Shown: piece after piece, positions 26,865-35,315 of the stretch
Numbering within the stretch: the stretch's first letter is position 1
How the letters are laid out: each line of letters starts with the position of its first letter
Source of the DNA: a virus
DNA: 43,614 bases
Direction: 5' to 3' (one strand)
Virus record (IMG/VR): IMGVR_UViG_3300031951_009498
Coordinates: 1 to 43,614 of that record
The notes under the pieces: generated by a model
Database searches by the model: none
Told to the model about the DNA's origin: nothing
What the model saw: the letters and a program-made list of their open reading frames with translations, nothing else
Translations under genes and position numbers: made by a program

Positions 26865-27602
26865 ATGGTAACTTTTAATAACGCGGGGAGAATGGGCAAT
26901 TTTCTTTTTGAATGCTCTGCTGCAATGGCTTATGCCCTAGAGCATGACTTAGAATTTACAGTGCCTAATGAAACAAGCAATGCCAAATGGAATCCAATAT
27001 ATTGCCCTCACTTAATTGATGATAGATATAATCCATATTTAGAAAAAATACAATTGTTTGAATCAAGGCATAGTTACGAGCCTTTGCCATACGATCCATC
27101 TTGGAAAGATAAGAATATAATTATTGAAGGGTACAGACAAACTGCAAAATACTTTGATAAGTATCGTAACGAAATATTGTACTTGTTTAATTTCCCGTAT
27201 AAAAAATCAGATGGCTATGTTTCCATCCATGTAAGACGTGGTGATTATGTAACATTAAGAGATAAGCATCCGGAAGTAACAATAGAGTGGTATGAGAAAG
27301 CGATGAGTATGTTTCCTGATTACAAGTTTAAATTCTTTTCTGATGATATTGCTTGGTGTATGGAAGCGTTCAAGCACAGAGATGATTGTGAATATTCTGG
27401 TAACACAGACGAGCAGTCTGACCTTGTAGAAATGAGCTGGTGTGAGCATCAAATATGTTCGCCATCAACATTTTCTTGGTGGGGTGCGTATTTAAATAAA
27501 AACGAAGATAAGAAAGTAATCTTTCCGCAATTTTGGTTTAGTGAGGGGTGGTGCGGATTAGATACAAGCGAGATTGTAAAACCTGAATGGATAAAACTAT
27601 GA
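26865..27602 (+). CDS. GT11-family alpha-1,2-fucosyltransferase-like protein
   Basis: A 245-residue protein. The start FNNAGRMGNFLFECSAAMAYA is the GT11 N-terminal donor-site pattern (GRLGNQLFQ in classical members). The core HVRRGDYV (about 122-129) is the HxRRxDY motif that binds GDP-sugar. SPSTFSWWGAYL (about 205-216) is the family's SxFSWW motif. GT11 enzymes normally use GDP-L-fucose to make alpha-1,2 linkages. Because a GDP-mannose 3,5-epimerase follows two genes later, GDP-L-galactose is a possible donor here. The stop overlaps the next start (ATGA). Confidence 0.88.
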   Translation: MVTFNNAGRMGNFLFECSAAMAYALEHDLEFTVPNETSNAKWNPIYCPHLIDDRYNPYLEKIQLFESRHSYEPLPYDPSWKDKNIIIEGYRQTAKYFDKYRNEILYLFNFPYKKSDGYVSIHVRRGDYVTLRDKHPEVTIEWYEKAMSMFPDYKFKFFSDDIAWCMEAFKHRDDCEYSGNTDEQSDLVEMSWCEHQICSPSTFSWWGAYLNKNEDKKVIFPQFWFSEGWCGLDTSEIVKPEWIKL

Positions 27603-28186
27603 GTGATTTAATTATGTTTGATTTTCAGCATTTCTATCAAAGAATTGCAAAAGAATTACCTGACGATTGCAAAGTTTGCGAAGTTGGTGTAGCTAATGGA
27701 GATAGTGCTTTATATTTAGCTCAAGAGTTAAATAGGCTTGGCAAAAAGTTTAAATTGTATATGGTTGACAATATGGATTATGGTCAGTACTTACAAATGA
27801 AAACTATCTATCAGAATATAATTAAAAGCGGTTTGGGAGAATTCATAGAAGTTGTTCCTTACGCAAGTTTAGAAGCAGCAGAATTATTTAATGATGGGTA
27901 TTTAGATTTTTGTTATATTGACAGCAGTCATACATACGAACAAACAAAATTAGAAATACGAGCTTGGTATCCAAAGGTAAAAGATGAGTGCATTTTAGCA
28001 GGACATGATTACAATGCGCCTGAAGTTCGTCAAGCAGTAGATGAAGTAGTCCCTAAAGTATTTGTAAGAGATGATATGAATGGACAATCATTTAATCCAG
28101 AGGATATTTTAGAATCCGAAGATACTTTGAATAATTGGGGTTTATGGTGGTTTAGAAAACAATGGTACTTAAAACTAAATAAATAA
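27599..28186 (+). CDS. class I SAM-dependent methyltransferase
   Basis: A 195-residue protein from the ATG at 27599, which overlaps the previous stop as ATGA; an in-frame ATG at 27587 would add only four residues. Motif I is KVCEVGVANGDSALYL (the SAM-binding glycine loop), then LYMVDNM and YLDFCYIDSSHTYE (motif IV region), and ILAGHDYN. This is the layout of Methyltransf_24-type enzymes encoded near sugar genes. It probably O-methylates a sugar or lipid-linked glycan of the cassette. The acceptor is unknown. Confidence 0.8.
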   Translation: MSDLIMFDFQHFYQRIAKELPDDCKVCEVGVANGDSALYLAQELNRLGKKFKLYMVDNMDYGQYLQMKTIYQNIIKSGLGEFIEVVPYASLEAAELFNDGYLDFCYIDSSHTYEQTKLEIRAWYPKVKDECILAGHDYNAPEVRQAVDEVVPKVFVRDDMNGQSFNPEDILESEDTLNNWGLWWFRKQWYLKLNK

Positions 28187-28187
28187 T

Positions 28188-29201
28188 ATGAAAACAGCTT
28201 GTGTATTAGGCGGTCATGGAATGATCGGGATGCAATTAGTAAAAAGATTAAAAAGCGAAGGCTATTGGGTAAGATCGGTTGACGTTAAGCAACCTGAATT
28301 TTCTAAATCGGAAGCAGATCAATCAATGATTTTGGATTTAAGAGATGCGTCAAGTGTGTCAAAAGCATTATGGGGGCCAAATCAAACCGAGTGGCATGAT
28401 CCAGAGAAATCATTTGATGAGGTTTATCAACTTGCGGCAGATATGGGCGGTGCCTTATATGTATTTACGGGAGTAAATGATGCAGATATTATTTATGATT
28501 CAACAATGATAAACTTGAATGTTGCTAAAAAAGCAGCAGAATTCCGAGTGAAGAAATTGTTCTTTTCATCAAGTGCATGCGCATATAGCGAAAGACTGCA
28601 AGAGTCATTAGATAGTGCGTCATTGAGAGAAGATTCGGCTTGGGATGGCAAACCTGATAGTGTGTATGGTATTGAAAAATTATTATCAGAACAAGTGTAC
28701 GATTCTTTTAGAAGAAATAAAGAATTAGATATAAGGATTGGTAGATTCCATAACATATTTTCTCCAGAATGTACTTATAAAGGCGGTAGAGAAAAAGCAC
28801 CAGCAGCCGTATGCAGAAAAGTGGCAGAAGCTCAAGATGGCGGAGAGATTGAAATATTTGGTGATGGATTGCAACAGCGTAGCTTTTTATACATTGATGA
28901 GTGCTTAGATGGTGTTAGGGCGTTGATGGAGTCTGACTATGTTTACCCAGTAAATATTGGTTCAGACGAAATGATATCAATAAACGATTTAGCTAAAATG
29001 GTTATTAAAATTTCGGGTAAAACTTTAACAATTAAAAATGTCGAGTCAAACGCATTAGGCGTGAGAGGCAGAAATTCTAACAACGAATTGGTTGAAAATG
29101 TAACAGGATGGCGTCCAACGAAACCACTTGAAGAAGGTATGGTTAAATTATATAATTGGATTGAATTAGAAACAAATAAACATAAAAGCAAAAGTATATG
29201 A
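28188..29201 (+). CDS. GDP-mannose 3,5-epimerase-like NAD-dependent epimerase
   Basis: A 337-residue extended-SDR enzyme. The NAD-binding glycine motif GGHGMIG lies at 8-14. QLAADMGG, SSACAYSE and the Y160-GIE-K164 pair follow, then GRFHNIFSPECTYKGGREKAPAAVCRK. The likely active-site residues C131, Y160, K164 and K203 correspond, with one constant offset of 14, to C145, Y174, K178 and K217 of plant GDP-mannose 3,5-epimerase. This enzyme turns GDP-mannose into GDP-L-galactose (and GDP-L-gulose). Its presence in a phage glycan cassette with a GT11 suggests supply of an unusual L-hexose. It overlaps the FkbM-like gene as ATGA. Confidence 0.88.
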   Translation: MKTACVLGGHGMIGMQLVKRLKSEGYWVRSVDVKQPEFSKSEADQSMILDLRDASSVSKALWGPNQTEWHDPEKSFDEVYQLAADMGGALYVFTGVNDADIIYDSTMINLNVAKKAAEFRVKKLFFSSSACAYSERLQESLDSASLREDSAWDGKPDSVYGIEKLLSEQVYDSFRRNKELDIRIGRFHNIFSPECTYKGGREKAPAAVCRKVAEAQDGGEIEIFGDGLQQRSFLYIDECLDGVRALMESDYVYPVNIGSDEMISINDLAKMVIKISGKTLTIKNVESNALGVRGRNSNNELVENVTGWRPTKPLEEGMVKLYNWIELETNKHKSKSI

Positions 29202-29833
29202 TGATATCATTTGACTATCTAGTCAATAAACATAAGCTAGACATTAAAGGCGTATTGCATCTTGGCGCATCAACAGGGCAAGAAAGAAAAGAATATGATA
29301 ATTATTGCAAGGGTGATGTTTTGTGGGTTGAAGCAATACCATCTGTTTATTTAGAATTGGTAAAAAACATAGAACCTTATAAAAACCAAAGAGCTTTTAA
29401 CGCTTGTCTAAGTAATGTAGACAATGAAGAAGTGGTTTTTAATGTGTCAAATAATGAAAGTCAAAGCTCATCAATGCTTGAGCTTGGTACTCACCTTTTA
29501 ATCCATCCAGAAGTGCATTACATAGAACAGATAACAATGAAAACTAAAAGAGTTGATACTCTGTTTGAGGGTTATAGTTTTAAAAATATAAACTTTCTTA
29601 ACGTAGATCTTCAAGGTGCAGAACATTTAGCAATTGAAGGAATGGGCGATTTGATTAAGAATATAGATTATGCATTGTTAGAAATCAATATGAAAGAAAC
29701 TTACAAAGGATGTATGCTTATTGAGGATTTAGATTACTTTATGCTGCAGCGTGGATTTGAAAGAGTTGAAACGGGCGATTGGGTTGCTGAAACATGGACT
29801 GACGCACTTTATGTAAGAAAATTTAATATATGA
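29198..29833 (+). CDS. FkbM-family methyltransferase
   Basis: A 211-residue protein with FkbM features: the opening GVLHLGASTGQERKEYDNY (SAM-binding loop), VLWVEAIPSVY, the TKRVDTLF motif, and the INFLNVDLQGAEHLAIEGM block with the family D-x-Q/E-G-x-E pattern. FkbM-type enzymes O-methylate sugars in polysaccharides and natural products. It is coupled to its neighbours by ATGA overlaps on both sides. It makes two methyltransferases in one cassette, so the glycan product may carry more than one O-methyl group. Confidence 0.87.
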   Translation: MMISFDYLVNKHKLDIKGVLHLGASTGQERKEYDNYCKGDVLWVEAIPSVYLELVKNIEPYKNQRAFNACLSNVDNEEVVFNVSNNESQSSSMLELGTHLLIHPEVHYIEQITMKTKRVDTLFEGYSFKNINFLNVDLQGAEHLAIEGMGDLIKNIDYALLEINMKETYKGCMLIEDLDYFMLQRGFERVETGDWVAETWTDALYVRKFNI

Positions 29834-30651
29834 TAGATGTTCCAAAGGAATTTATGCCTACCATAAATACAGTTTATCCATTTGAAAATTATACAATTTT
29901 TGAAGAATGGGTATCAAAAAGATTTATACCTGATTTTAATGGGCGTGATTATTTAAGAATTAATTGGACGTCATATCATGTGAATAACAATTACGGCAAC
30001 GATCCGATAGCTAGACGGAAGTTACAAGGCTATGTGGATTCTTTGCCTAGAGATAAAACATATTGGACGATATGCCAATACGATGATGGGGTTTTAGTTG
30101 ACTTTAAAGATTTGGATGTTTTGGTATTCAATATGAGTAAAAAAGAAGGCATTGAAATACCATTGCTTTGTATGCCACATAGTTATCAATGGGATGGCAT
30201 TAAAAATATTTATGCATCTTTTATAGGGACAAACACTCATCCAATTAGAGAAAATGTATTTAATATTCAAAATCCAGATTATTACATATCCAAAGAGCAA
30301 CATGATGTAAATAGGTTTTGTGATGTCATTAGTCATTCTATATTTGGCTTATGTCCTAGAGGCTATGGTTTAAATAGCTTTAGGATTGCCGAGTGCCTTC
30401 AGTATGAAACTATACCGGTTTACATAAGCGATGAGTTTGTTAATTGCTTTAACGCTAATTTTGAAGATTATGGGGTAATCATAGAAGCCAAAGATGCCCA
30501 TAGAATAGTGCCAATATTAAACAGCGTATCAGATATAGAGATAGTTGAAAAGCAATTAAAGATTAAAGAAATATATAATAAGTATTACACTTATCAAGGA
30601 GCATTACTCAATATCTTAAATAAATTGGATGAAGATAGCAGTAATTCATAA
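29830..30651 (+). CDS. exostosin-like (GT47-type) glycosyltransferase
   Basis: A 273-residue GT-B-like protein. The C-terminal signature IFGLCPRGYGLNSFRIAECL (168-187), followed by ETIPVYISDEF, is the exostosin-family donor-binding pattern (FxLCPRGxGxxSxRxxEALxxGCIPVIxSD). The N-terminal half is less conserved and contains CMPHSYQWDG. Family members transfer a range of sugars. It overlaps the FkbM gene by four bases and the next gene by 23 bases. Confidence 0.78.
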   Translation: MIDVPKEFMPTINTVYPFENYTIFEEWVSKRFIPDFNGRDYLRINWTSYHVNNNYGNDPIARRKLQGYVDSLPRDKTYWTICQYDDGVLVDFKDLDVLVFNMSKKEGIEIPLLCMPHSYQWDGIKNIYASFIGTNTHPIRENVFNIQNPDYYISKEQHDVNRFCDVISHSIFGLCPRGYGLNSFRIAECLQYETIPVYISDEFVNCFNANFEDYGVIIEAKDAHRIVPILNSVSDIEIVEKQLKIKEIYNKYYTYQGALLNILNKLDEDSSNS

Positions 30652-31174
30652 TTTCGATGCCGGTGATCGTTTTGATAGATTAATGAATGAATTTCAAGAA
30701 CAGGGTATTAAAGAGTTTTCTTTTTTCCCTGCTGTTTATGATTCCCATTCTGTTAAAAGAGCAATTAATTTAGCCCATAAGCAATGCGTACAGTATGCAA
30801 AAGATGCGCATTTGCCTGAAATATGCATTATGGAAGATGACGTGCATTTCACTAATCCGGATAGTTTTTCATATTTTTTAAGGAATAAGCCATCAGATTT
30901 TGATATATACCTAAGTGGTATATACATAGGGGAGATACAAAAAGACCAAACGGTACATAATTTTACCGGTTTCCATTGTTACATAGTTAATAAAAAGTTC
31001 TACGATATTTACCTAAATACGCCCTTAGATGAACACATAGATCGTGCATTAGGAGGGTTGGGGAAATATGTAGTTTGTGATCCTTTTATTGCCATACAAT
31101 ACAATGGATTCTCGTATAATACAAAAATGGACATGAATTATGATAGCCTACTTGAAGGAAGAAAATTATATTAA
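30629..31174 (+). CDS. GT25-like glycosyltransferase (second copy)
   Basis: A 181-residue protein with a GT-A/GT25-like layout. A short start (KIAVIHNFDAGDRFDRLMNEF) corresponds to the xINLxxRxxR segment but lacks its NLPERxDR form. The acidic motif ICIMEDDVHF (about 66-75) and FTGFHCYIVNKKFYDIYL follow. It is shorter than the first GT25 gene. It closes the eight-gene cassette and overlaps the exostosin-like gene by 23 bases. A strongly AT-rich promoter region follows. Confidence 0.68.
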   Translation: MKIAVIHNFDAGDRFDRLMNEFQEQGIKEFSFFPAVYDSHSVKRAINLAHKQCVQYAKDAHLPEICIMEDDVHFTNPDSFSYFLRNKPSDFDIYLSGIYIGEIQKDQTVHNFTGFHCYIVNKKFYDIYLNTPLDEHIDRALGGLGKYVVCDPFIAIQYNGFSYNTKMDMNYDSLLEGRKLY

Positions 31175-31194
31175 ATTAATTAATATAATATAAT

Positions 31195-31226
31195 TTGTTT
31201 TTTTTGTGTACTTTTAATTAATTTTG
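31195..31226 (+). promoter_or_regulatory. late promoter for portal operon
   Basis: TTG at 31195-31197, a 21-base spacer, then TAATTTTG at 31219-31226 match the Bacteroidota -33/-7 pair. The spacing equals that of the promoter before 37721, and TTTTAATTAATTTTG recurs before 34146. The ATG at 31251 lies 24 bases downstream. Confidence 0.6.
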
Positions 31227-31250
31227 GTTAATTAAATTATCATTAGTATA

Positions 31251-33596
31251 ATGCAACAAGCAACGAATACCTATCCAAATCAACAAATTGATCCTCGTGA
31301 AAAAGGATATGATTGGATTTTACAATATTGCAAAGCCGCTTGGGGAGATTCAAGAGGATATGTGCCTAATAACATGTTAAATTTTGGGCAATCCAAAATG
31401 AATGAAATTAGAGAGTATGCATTAGGAAGGCAAAGCACTACCAAATATAAGAAACTTTTAAATGTTGATGAGCAACAAGATAAAACTTGGTTGAATATAG
31501 ATTGGACTCCGCCATCATTTTTAACAAAGTTTAGAGAGATAGCTATTTCAAAATTAGTTCAAAGAAGATATGATATCAATGCTTTTGCAGTAGATCCAAT
31601 TGCTAAGAGTGAAGAAGATAATTACTTTACTGAAATGAAGGTAAAGATATTAATGAGAGAAGCGGCACAAAAAGCAGGTAATCAAGAATTGCTTAACAGT
31701 CCTGTATTAGCAGCGCAACCGGGCGAAGCGCAAGACTTAGAGCAATTAAAGATGGAAGAACAATTCGGATACAAGCACGTCATGTCTATGGAAGCAGAGA
31801 TGGCTGCATCTTTATCTATGTATCAAAATAATTTTGAAGAAAAAAGAAAAAGAACGATAGAAAATCTTTTTGATTTTGGGATGGGTGGTTATACAGAATA
31901 CATTGATGAAAATGGTCAAGTAAAATTAAGAGAGATTAACCCTGAAAACATGGTGTTATCTTATTGCGCTAAAAACGATTTTTCTGATTTAGTTCATTGG
32001 GGAGAAGTAAGAGAAATGTATGTCGGAGATTTAGCTCCTTACTTTACGGTAGAGCAGATGAATCAAATTGTACAAAGCGTAGCAGGAAGATTTGGTAATC
32101 CTTCTAATTTTATGTACGGAACAGATTATTCTAAATATTGGAACAGATTTAAAGTTCTTGTATTAGATTTTGAATGTTTATCTTGGAATGATTATACTTA
32201 TAAAGAAGAAGTAGATAATAGAGGTAATGTAAGATTTGGTAAAACTAAATATCAGGACGCAGCCAAACTTGCAGTAACCAAAGAAGGTGTTATTGAAAAA
32301 ATGGGAACTATCCCTAACATGGTTGATTTTTCTATGAAAGGTCAAGCAGAACCTGTATTTATGCCTGTTACTCGTAAAGTTGTTTACAAGTGTAAATGGC
32401 TTATCCAAACAGACTATATGTACGATTGGGGTATGTCAGAAAATCAAATTAGAAAGCCATCAAGTTGGTGGGATACTAAATTGAATATTCAGTTATACTC
32501 TTGGAATTTTTATAAGATGCGCTTTGCAGGCATTACAGAAAGACTTATCCCACTTGAAGATAAGGCAAGTCTTACTTGGTTTAAGCTGCAAAATATGTCA
32601 AATAAGTTGATACCATATTTAATTAATATTGACTTAAATGCATTAGAAGGAGTTGACTTTGGTGGAGGTGGAAGCAAAATGGACCCGACTAAGGTTATGG
32701 ATTTTATTTTTTCAAACTTTGTTGTACCATACAGATCAACAGATCTTTTAAGCCAAAACCCTAACTATAAGCCTGTTTCAATTGAAGCGTCAGGGCAATT
32801 AGCAGTATTTGGTCAGTTGTATCAAGAGTTACAGAATACTTTAGACATGATGCGTCAAGTATCAGGTTTAAATGAATTAACAGACGGATCTACTCCAAAT
32901 GCTAAAACATTAGTACCAGTTGCAAACGCAGCTATGGAAAGCACTAATAATGCTTTATACTTATTAAGTTTTGCAGACAAGCAATTGATACAAGAATTAG
33001 CTGACGCTATTGTGAGCAAAGTTCAAATTGCAGTAAAACTAGGCAAGGTGGAAGGTTATGCAAGAGCATTAGGTGATGAAACTGTTAAATTCTTTAAAAT
33101 TAATCCTGATATTTCAATTCACGAGTTTGGCATCTTTATTCAAGATGTGCCTTCTGACTTTGAAAGACAGCAGTTAATACAAGAATTAAATATACGAGAT
33201 AGTCAAGGATTAATAGAGCCAGAAGATAAGATTTTGGTAATGAGTACCAAGAATTTAAAGATGGCATCTATGATTTTAGCTTATAGAATTAAGAAGCGCA
33301 GAGAGAAATTGCAAGAATTTGAATTGCAAAAAATTCAACAAGCATCTCAAGGTAATGCTATGGCAACTCAAGTGGCAGAACAAGAGAAGCGCGTTACATT
33401 GGAAACTCAATTACAAGTCGATATTGCTCGTATAAATGCTGAAAAGCAATGGGATTACATAATTCAAATGGGCAAGAAGGATAAAGATATTCAAGAGGCT
33501 GAAATTCAAAAAGAAGCAAAAGTTATTGCTCAAAGAATTCAAGCAGATGCAAGAATAGTAGTAAGTGAAAAGAAACAAATACAAACACCAAAATAA
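31251..33596 (+). CDS. portal protein
   Basis: A 781-residue protein in portal position after the terminase block. The N-terminal region contains KGYDWILQYCKAAWGDSRGYVPNNMLNFGQ and a conserved-looking SFLTKFREIAISKLVQRRYDI. The middle has SRPWxxTK-type mixed strands. The stem-like helix is around IEASGQLAVFGQLYQELQNTLDMMRQVSGLNELTDGSTPN. The C-terminal 100 residues are a charged helix (KKRREKLQEFELQKIQQ, VAEQEKRVTLETQLQVDIARINAEKQW) that fits a portal barrel. Size and layout recall crAss-like portals. It forms the packaging and exit vertex. Identification rests on motifs and order. Confidence 0.78.
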   Translation: MQQATNTYPNQQIDPREKGYDWILQYCKAAWGDSRGYVPNNMLNFGQSKMNEIREYALGRQSTTKYKKLLNVDEQQDKTWLNIDWTPPSFLTKFREIAISKLVQRRYDINAFAVDPIAKSEEDNYFTEMKVKILMREAAQKAGNQELLNSPVLAAQPGEAQDLEQLKMEEQFGYKHVMSMEAEMAASLSMYQNNFEEKRKRTIENLFDFGMGGYTEYIDENGQVKLREINPENMVLSYCAKNDFSDLVHWGEVREMYVGDLAPYFTVEQMNQIVQSVAGRFGNPSNFMYGTDYSKYWNRFKVLVLDFECLSWNDYTYKEEVDNRGNVRFGKTKYQDAAKLAVTKEGVIEKMGTIPNMVDFSMKGQAEPVFMPVTRKVVYKCKWLIQTDYMYDWGMSENQIRKPSSWWDTKLNIQLYSWNFYKMRFAGITERLIPLEDKASLTWFKLQNMSNKLIPYLINIDLNALEGVDFGGGGSKMDPTKVMDFIFSNFVVPYRSTDLLSQNPNYKPVSIEASGQLAVFGQLYQELQNTLDMMRQVSGLNELTDGSTPNAKTLVPVANAAMESTNNALYLLSFADKQLIQELADAIVSKVQIAVKLGKVEGYARALGDETVKFFKINPDISIHEFGIFIQDVPSDFERQQLIQELNIRDSQGLIEPEDKILVMSTKNLKMASMILAYRIKKRREKLQEFELQKIQQASQGNAMATQVAEQEKRVTLETQLQVDIARINAEKQWDYIIQMGKKDKDIQEAEIQKEAKVIAQRIQADARIVVSEKKQIQTPK

Positions 33597-33603
33597 AAAT
33601 AAA

Positions 33604-34089
33604 ATGGTAAAGTCTTTATTATCAGCAAACATGAAAAAAGGTTTGCAAGAGGCACTACAAACGGAATTATACCAATCTAACTTATGGAAGGATTTAGCTA
33701 ATCAATTGCAAAAGCTAGGTTACTTTGGTAGTCAGAAATATTTTTTAGCAGAAAGTGCAGAAGAATTAACGCATTATCAAATCATCGTTGATTTTATGAA
33801 TGACATGGGCGATCTTGCTGAAGTTCCTGCAATAGAAGCTATAAAAGATAAGATTGAAACAATTGGCGATGCACTAGAAATTGGTTATGAAACAGAACTA
33901 GATGTATTAAATATGTACAAAGAGCTTTATAAGCAAGCTGACGAAGAAGATTGCGCAGTAGGCATTTTCTTACAGCAATTTGTTACAATTCAAGTAAAGG
34001 CAGTAGGTCATTACGGAGATTTATTAGCCAAATATAAAGTGGCTGAATATACTAAAGAGCTTTTAGAATTTGACCAGCATATTAATTAA
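33604..34089 (+). CDS. ferritin-family protein
   Basis: A 161-residue four-helix protein that follows E. coli FtnA along its length: TELYQSNLW (FtnA LELYSSLLY), ESAEELTHYQIIVDFMNDMGDL ([21 protein letters not shown]), YETELDVLN (YKHEQLITQ), FLQQFVTIQ (FLQWYVSEQ). Ferroxidase ligands corresponding to E17, E50, H53, E94 and Q127 are E21, E54, H57, E98 and Q130. The ligand equal to FtnA E130 is A133, so one site looks weakened. Ferritins store and oxidise iron. The ATG at 33604 is chosen over 33565 because the latter overlaps the portal end. A gene between portal and scaffold is expected to serve the virion or be co-expressed with it. Confidence 0.86.
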   Translation: MVKSLLSANMKKGLQEALQTELYQSNLWKDLANQLQKLGYFGSQKYFLAESAEELTHYQIIVDFMNDMGDLAEVPAIEAIKDKIETIGDALEIGYETELDVLNMYKELYKQADEEDCAVGIFLQQFVTIQVKAVGHYGDLLAKYKVAEYTKELLEFDQHIN

Positions 34090-34108
34090 TTAAATTTATT
34101 TTTTTAAT

Positions 34109-34116
34109 TAATTTTG
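34109..34116 (+). promoter_or_regulatory. candidate late -7 promoter box before scaffold gene
   Basis: TAATTTTG matches TAnnTTTG, and the preceding bases repeat TTTTAATTAATTTTG of the portal promoter. The ATG at 34146 lies 29 bases downstream. No clear TTG sits at -33, so strength is uncertain. Confidence 0.5.
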
Positions 34117-34145
34117 CATAATTTCGTAAAGAAAATCAACTATAT

Positions 34146-35285
34146 ATGACAGAAGAACAAAACGCACAGCAACAAGAACCGGCTAGACCAACCTATAAGG
34201 TTAGTTCTGGCATCCCAACACCTGAAGAATATGAATCTCAATCGGCAGCACCAGCTCCGGTAGAGGCAGATTCGGCAGAAGGGCAAGTAGTATTAGAACA
34301 AAATAACCAAGATGAAGGCGAACAGGCACCATTAGAAGATAATCAATCATCTTTTTCTATGCCAAGTTTTGATGGAGAAGGGGATTCTGAAGGGGAAGAA
34401 GGCCAAGCGGCAGCAGTAGTTGTTGATTGGAAGGAAGAATTAAAGAAGGCAAACCCAAAAGACATTTTAAAAGAATTAGGCTATGATGATTTCTTAGCTG
34501 AATTTGCAGAATTTAGAAAGAATGGAGGGGACGCTTATAAATATTTAGAAGCAAAAGCATTTGATTGGGAAACAGTAAATCACCAAGATTTAGTTCTTGA
34601 TGAATTAAAATTACAATACCCACATTTGTCAGATGATAAAATAGAAAAGTTATACCAAGCAAAGTATAAACAATCTGAATTTGCATCTGATGATGATAAA
34701 GAAATTGGAGCAATTCAATTAGAAGCTGATGCTGAACTAATTAGACAGAAAAGAATAGCGGAACAAAAGACTTTTCAGATCCCTGATGTTATGAATTCAC
34801 AAGAGGTGAACCAATTTCAAGAAAGGATGGCTGAACAGCAAAAAATAGAAAATGAAAGAGTTCAACAAGCACTTCAATTTTTCAAGGAACATGAAGCCAC
34901 TAAAAACCTAATGGACAGCAAGAGAGTTGCAATAGATTTAGGAGATAATGGCAAGTTCAACTTCACTGTTGATAAACCTGAAACTTTGATGGCAGTAGCT
35001 TTAGACTCAGAAAAATGGCAAAGGGCAATAGCTGTAAATCCGCAAGAGGCAGATCCTAGCAAATTAATCCCAGATGTCGCTAAATTGCAAAAAATTGCAT
35101 TAGTAGCTCTGAATCCAAACTACGAGAAAGACTTGGTGAACTACGGAAAATCATTAGGATTGAAATCTATCGTTGAGGAAGGGCAAAACGCCCGTAGACC
35201 AATTGGTAGCACACCTGCCCAACCTAATGAGTCATTCGCTGAGGCTATTAAAAATAGAGCCAAAGTGGGTACACTAGGCAGGTAA
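34146..35285 (+). CDS. putative scaffold protein
   Basis: A 379-residue acidic protein. The first 90 residues are disordered, with many Glu, Gln, Asp, Pro and Ala residues. Helical segments follow (ELKKANPKDILKELGYDDFLAEFAEFRKN, then EVNQFQERMAEQQKIENERVQQALQFF), and the end is conserved-looking (RRPIGSTPAQPNESFAEAIKNRAKVGTLG). Acidic, helical proteins immediately upstream of the capsid gene are typical scaffolds that guide prohead assembly. A perfect 16-base palindrome overlaps its stop codon. No protease motif is visible. Confidence 0.68.
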   Translation: MTEEQNAQQQEPARPTYKVSSGIPTPEEYESQSAAPAPVEADSAEGQVVLEQNNQDEGEQAPLEDNQSSFSMPSFDGEGDSEGEEGQAAAVVVDWKEELKKANPKDILKELGYDDFLAEFAEFRKNGGDAYKYLEAKAFDWETVNHQDLVLDELKLQYPHLSDDKIEKLYQAKYKQSEFASDDDKEIGAIQLEADAELIRQKRIAEQKTFQIPDVMNSQEVNQFQERMAEQQKIENERVQQALQFFKEHEATKNLMDSKRVAIDLGDNGKFNFTVDKPETLMAVALDSEKWQRAIAVNPQEADPSKLIPDVAKLQKIALVALNPNYEKDLVNYGKSLGLKSIVEEGQNARRPIGSTPAQPNESFAEAIKNRAKVGTLGR

Positions 35286-35296
35286 AATATTTTACC
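35281..35296. promoter_or_regulatory. perfect 16-bp palindrome between scaffold and capsid genes
   Basis: GGTAAAATATTTTACC is its own reverse complement. It contains the scaffold stop codon (35283-35285) and lies 20 bases before the capsid ATG. It has no T-run, so it is not a standard terminator. It could be an RNA hairpin that affects processing or capsid translation, or a protein-binding site. Confidence 0.6.
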
Positions 35297-35315
35297 ACAA
35301 TAAAAAAATGCAACA

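Noticed and set aside
33565-33603. Upstream start for the ferritin homologue
   Set aside because: It overlaps the portal stop and adds Lys/Asn-rich residues absent from ferritins; the ATG at 33604 aligns with FtnA.
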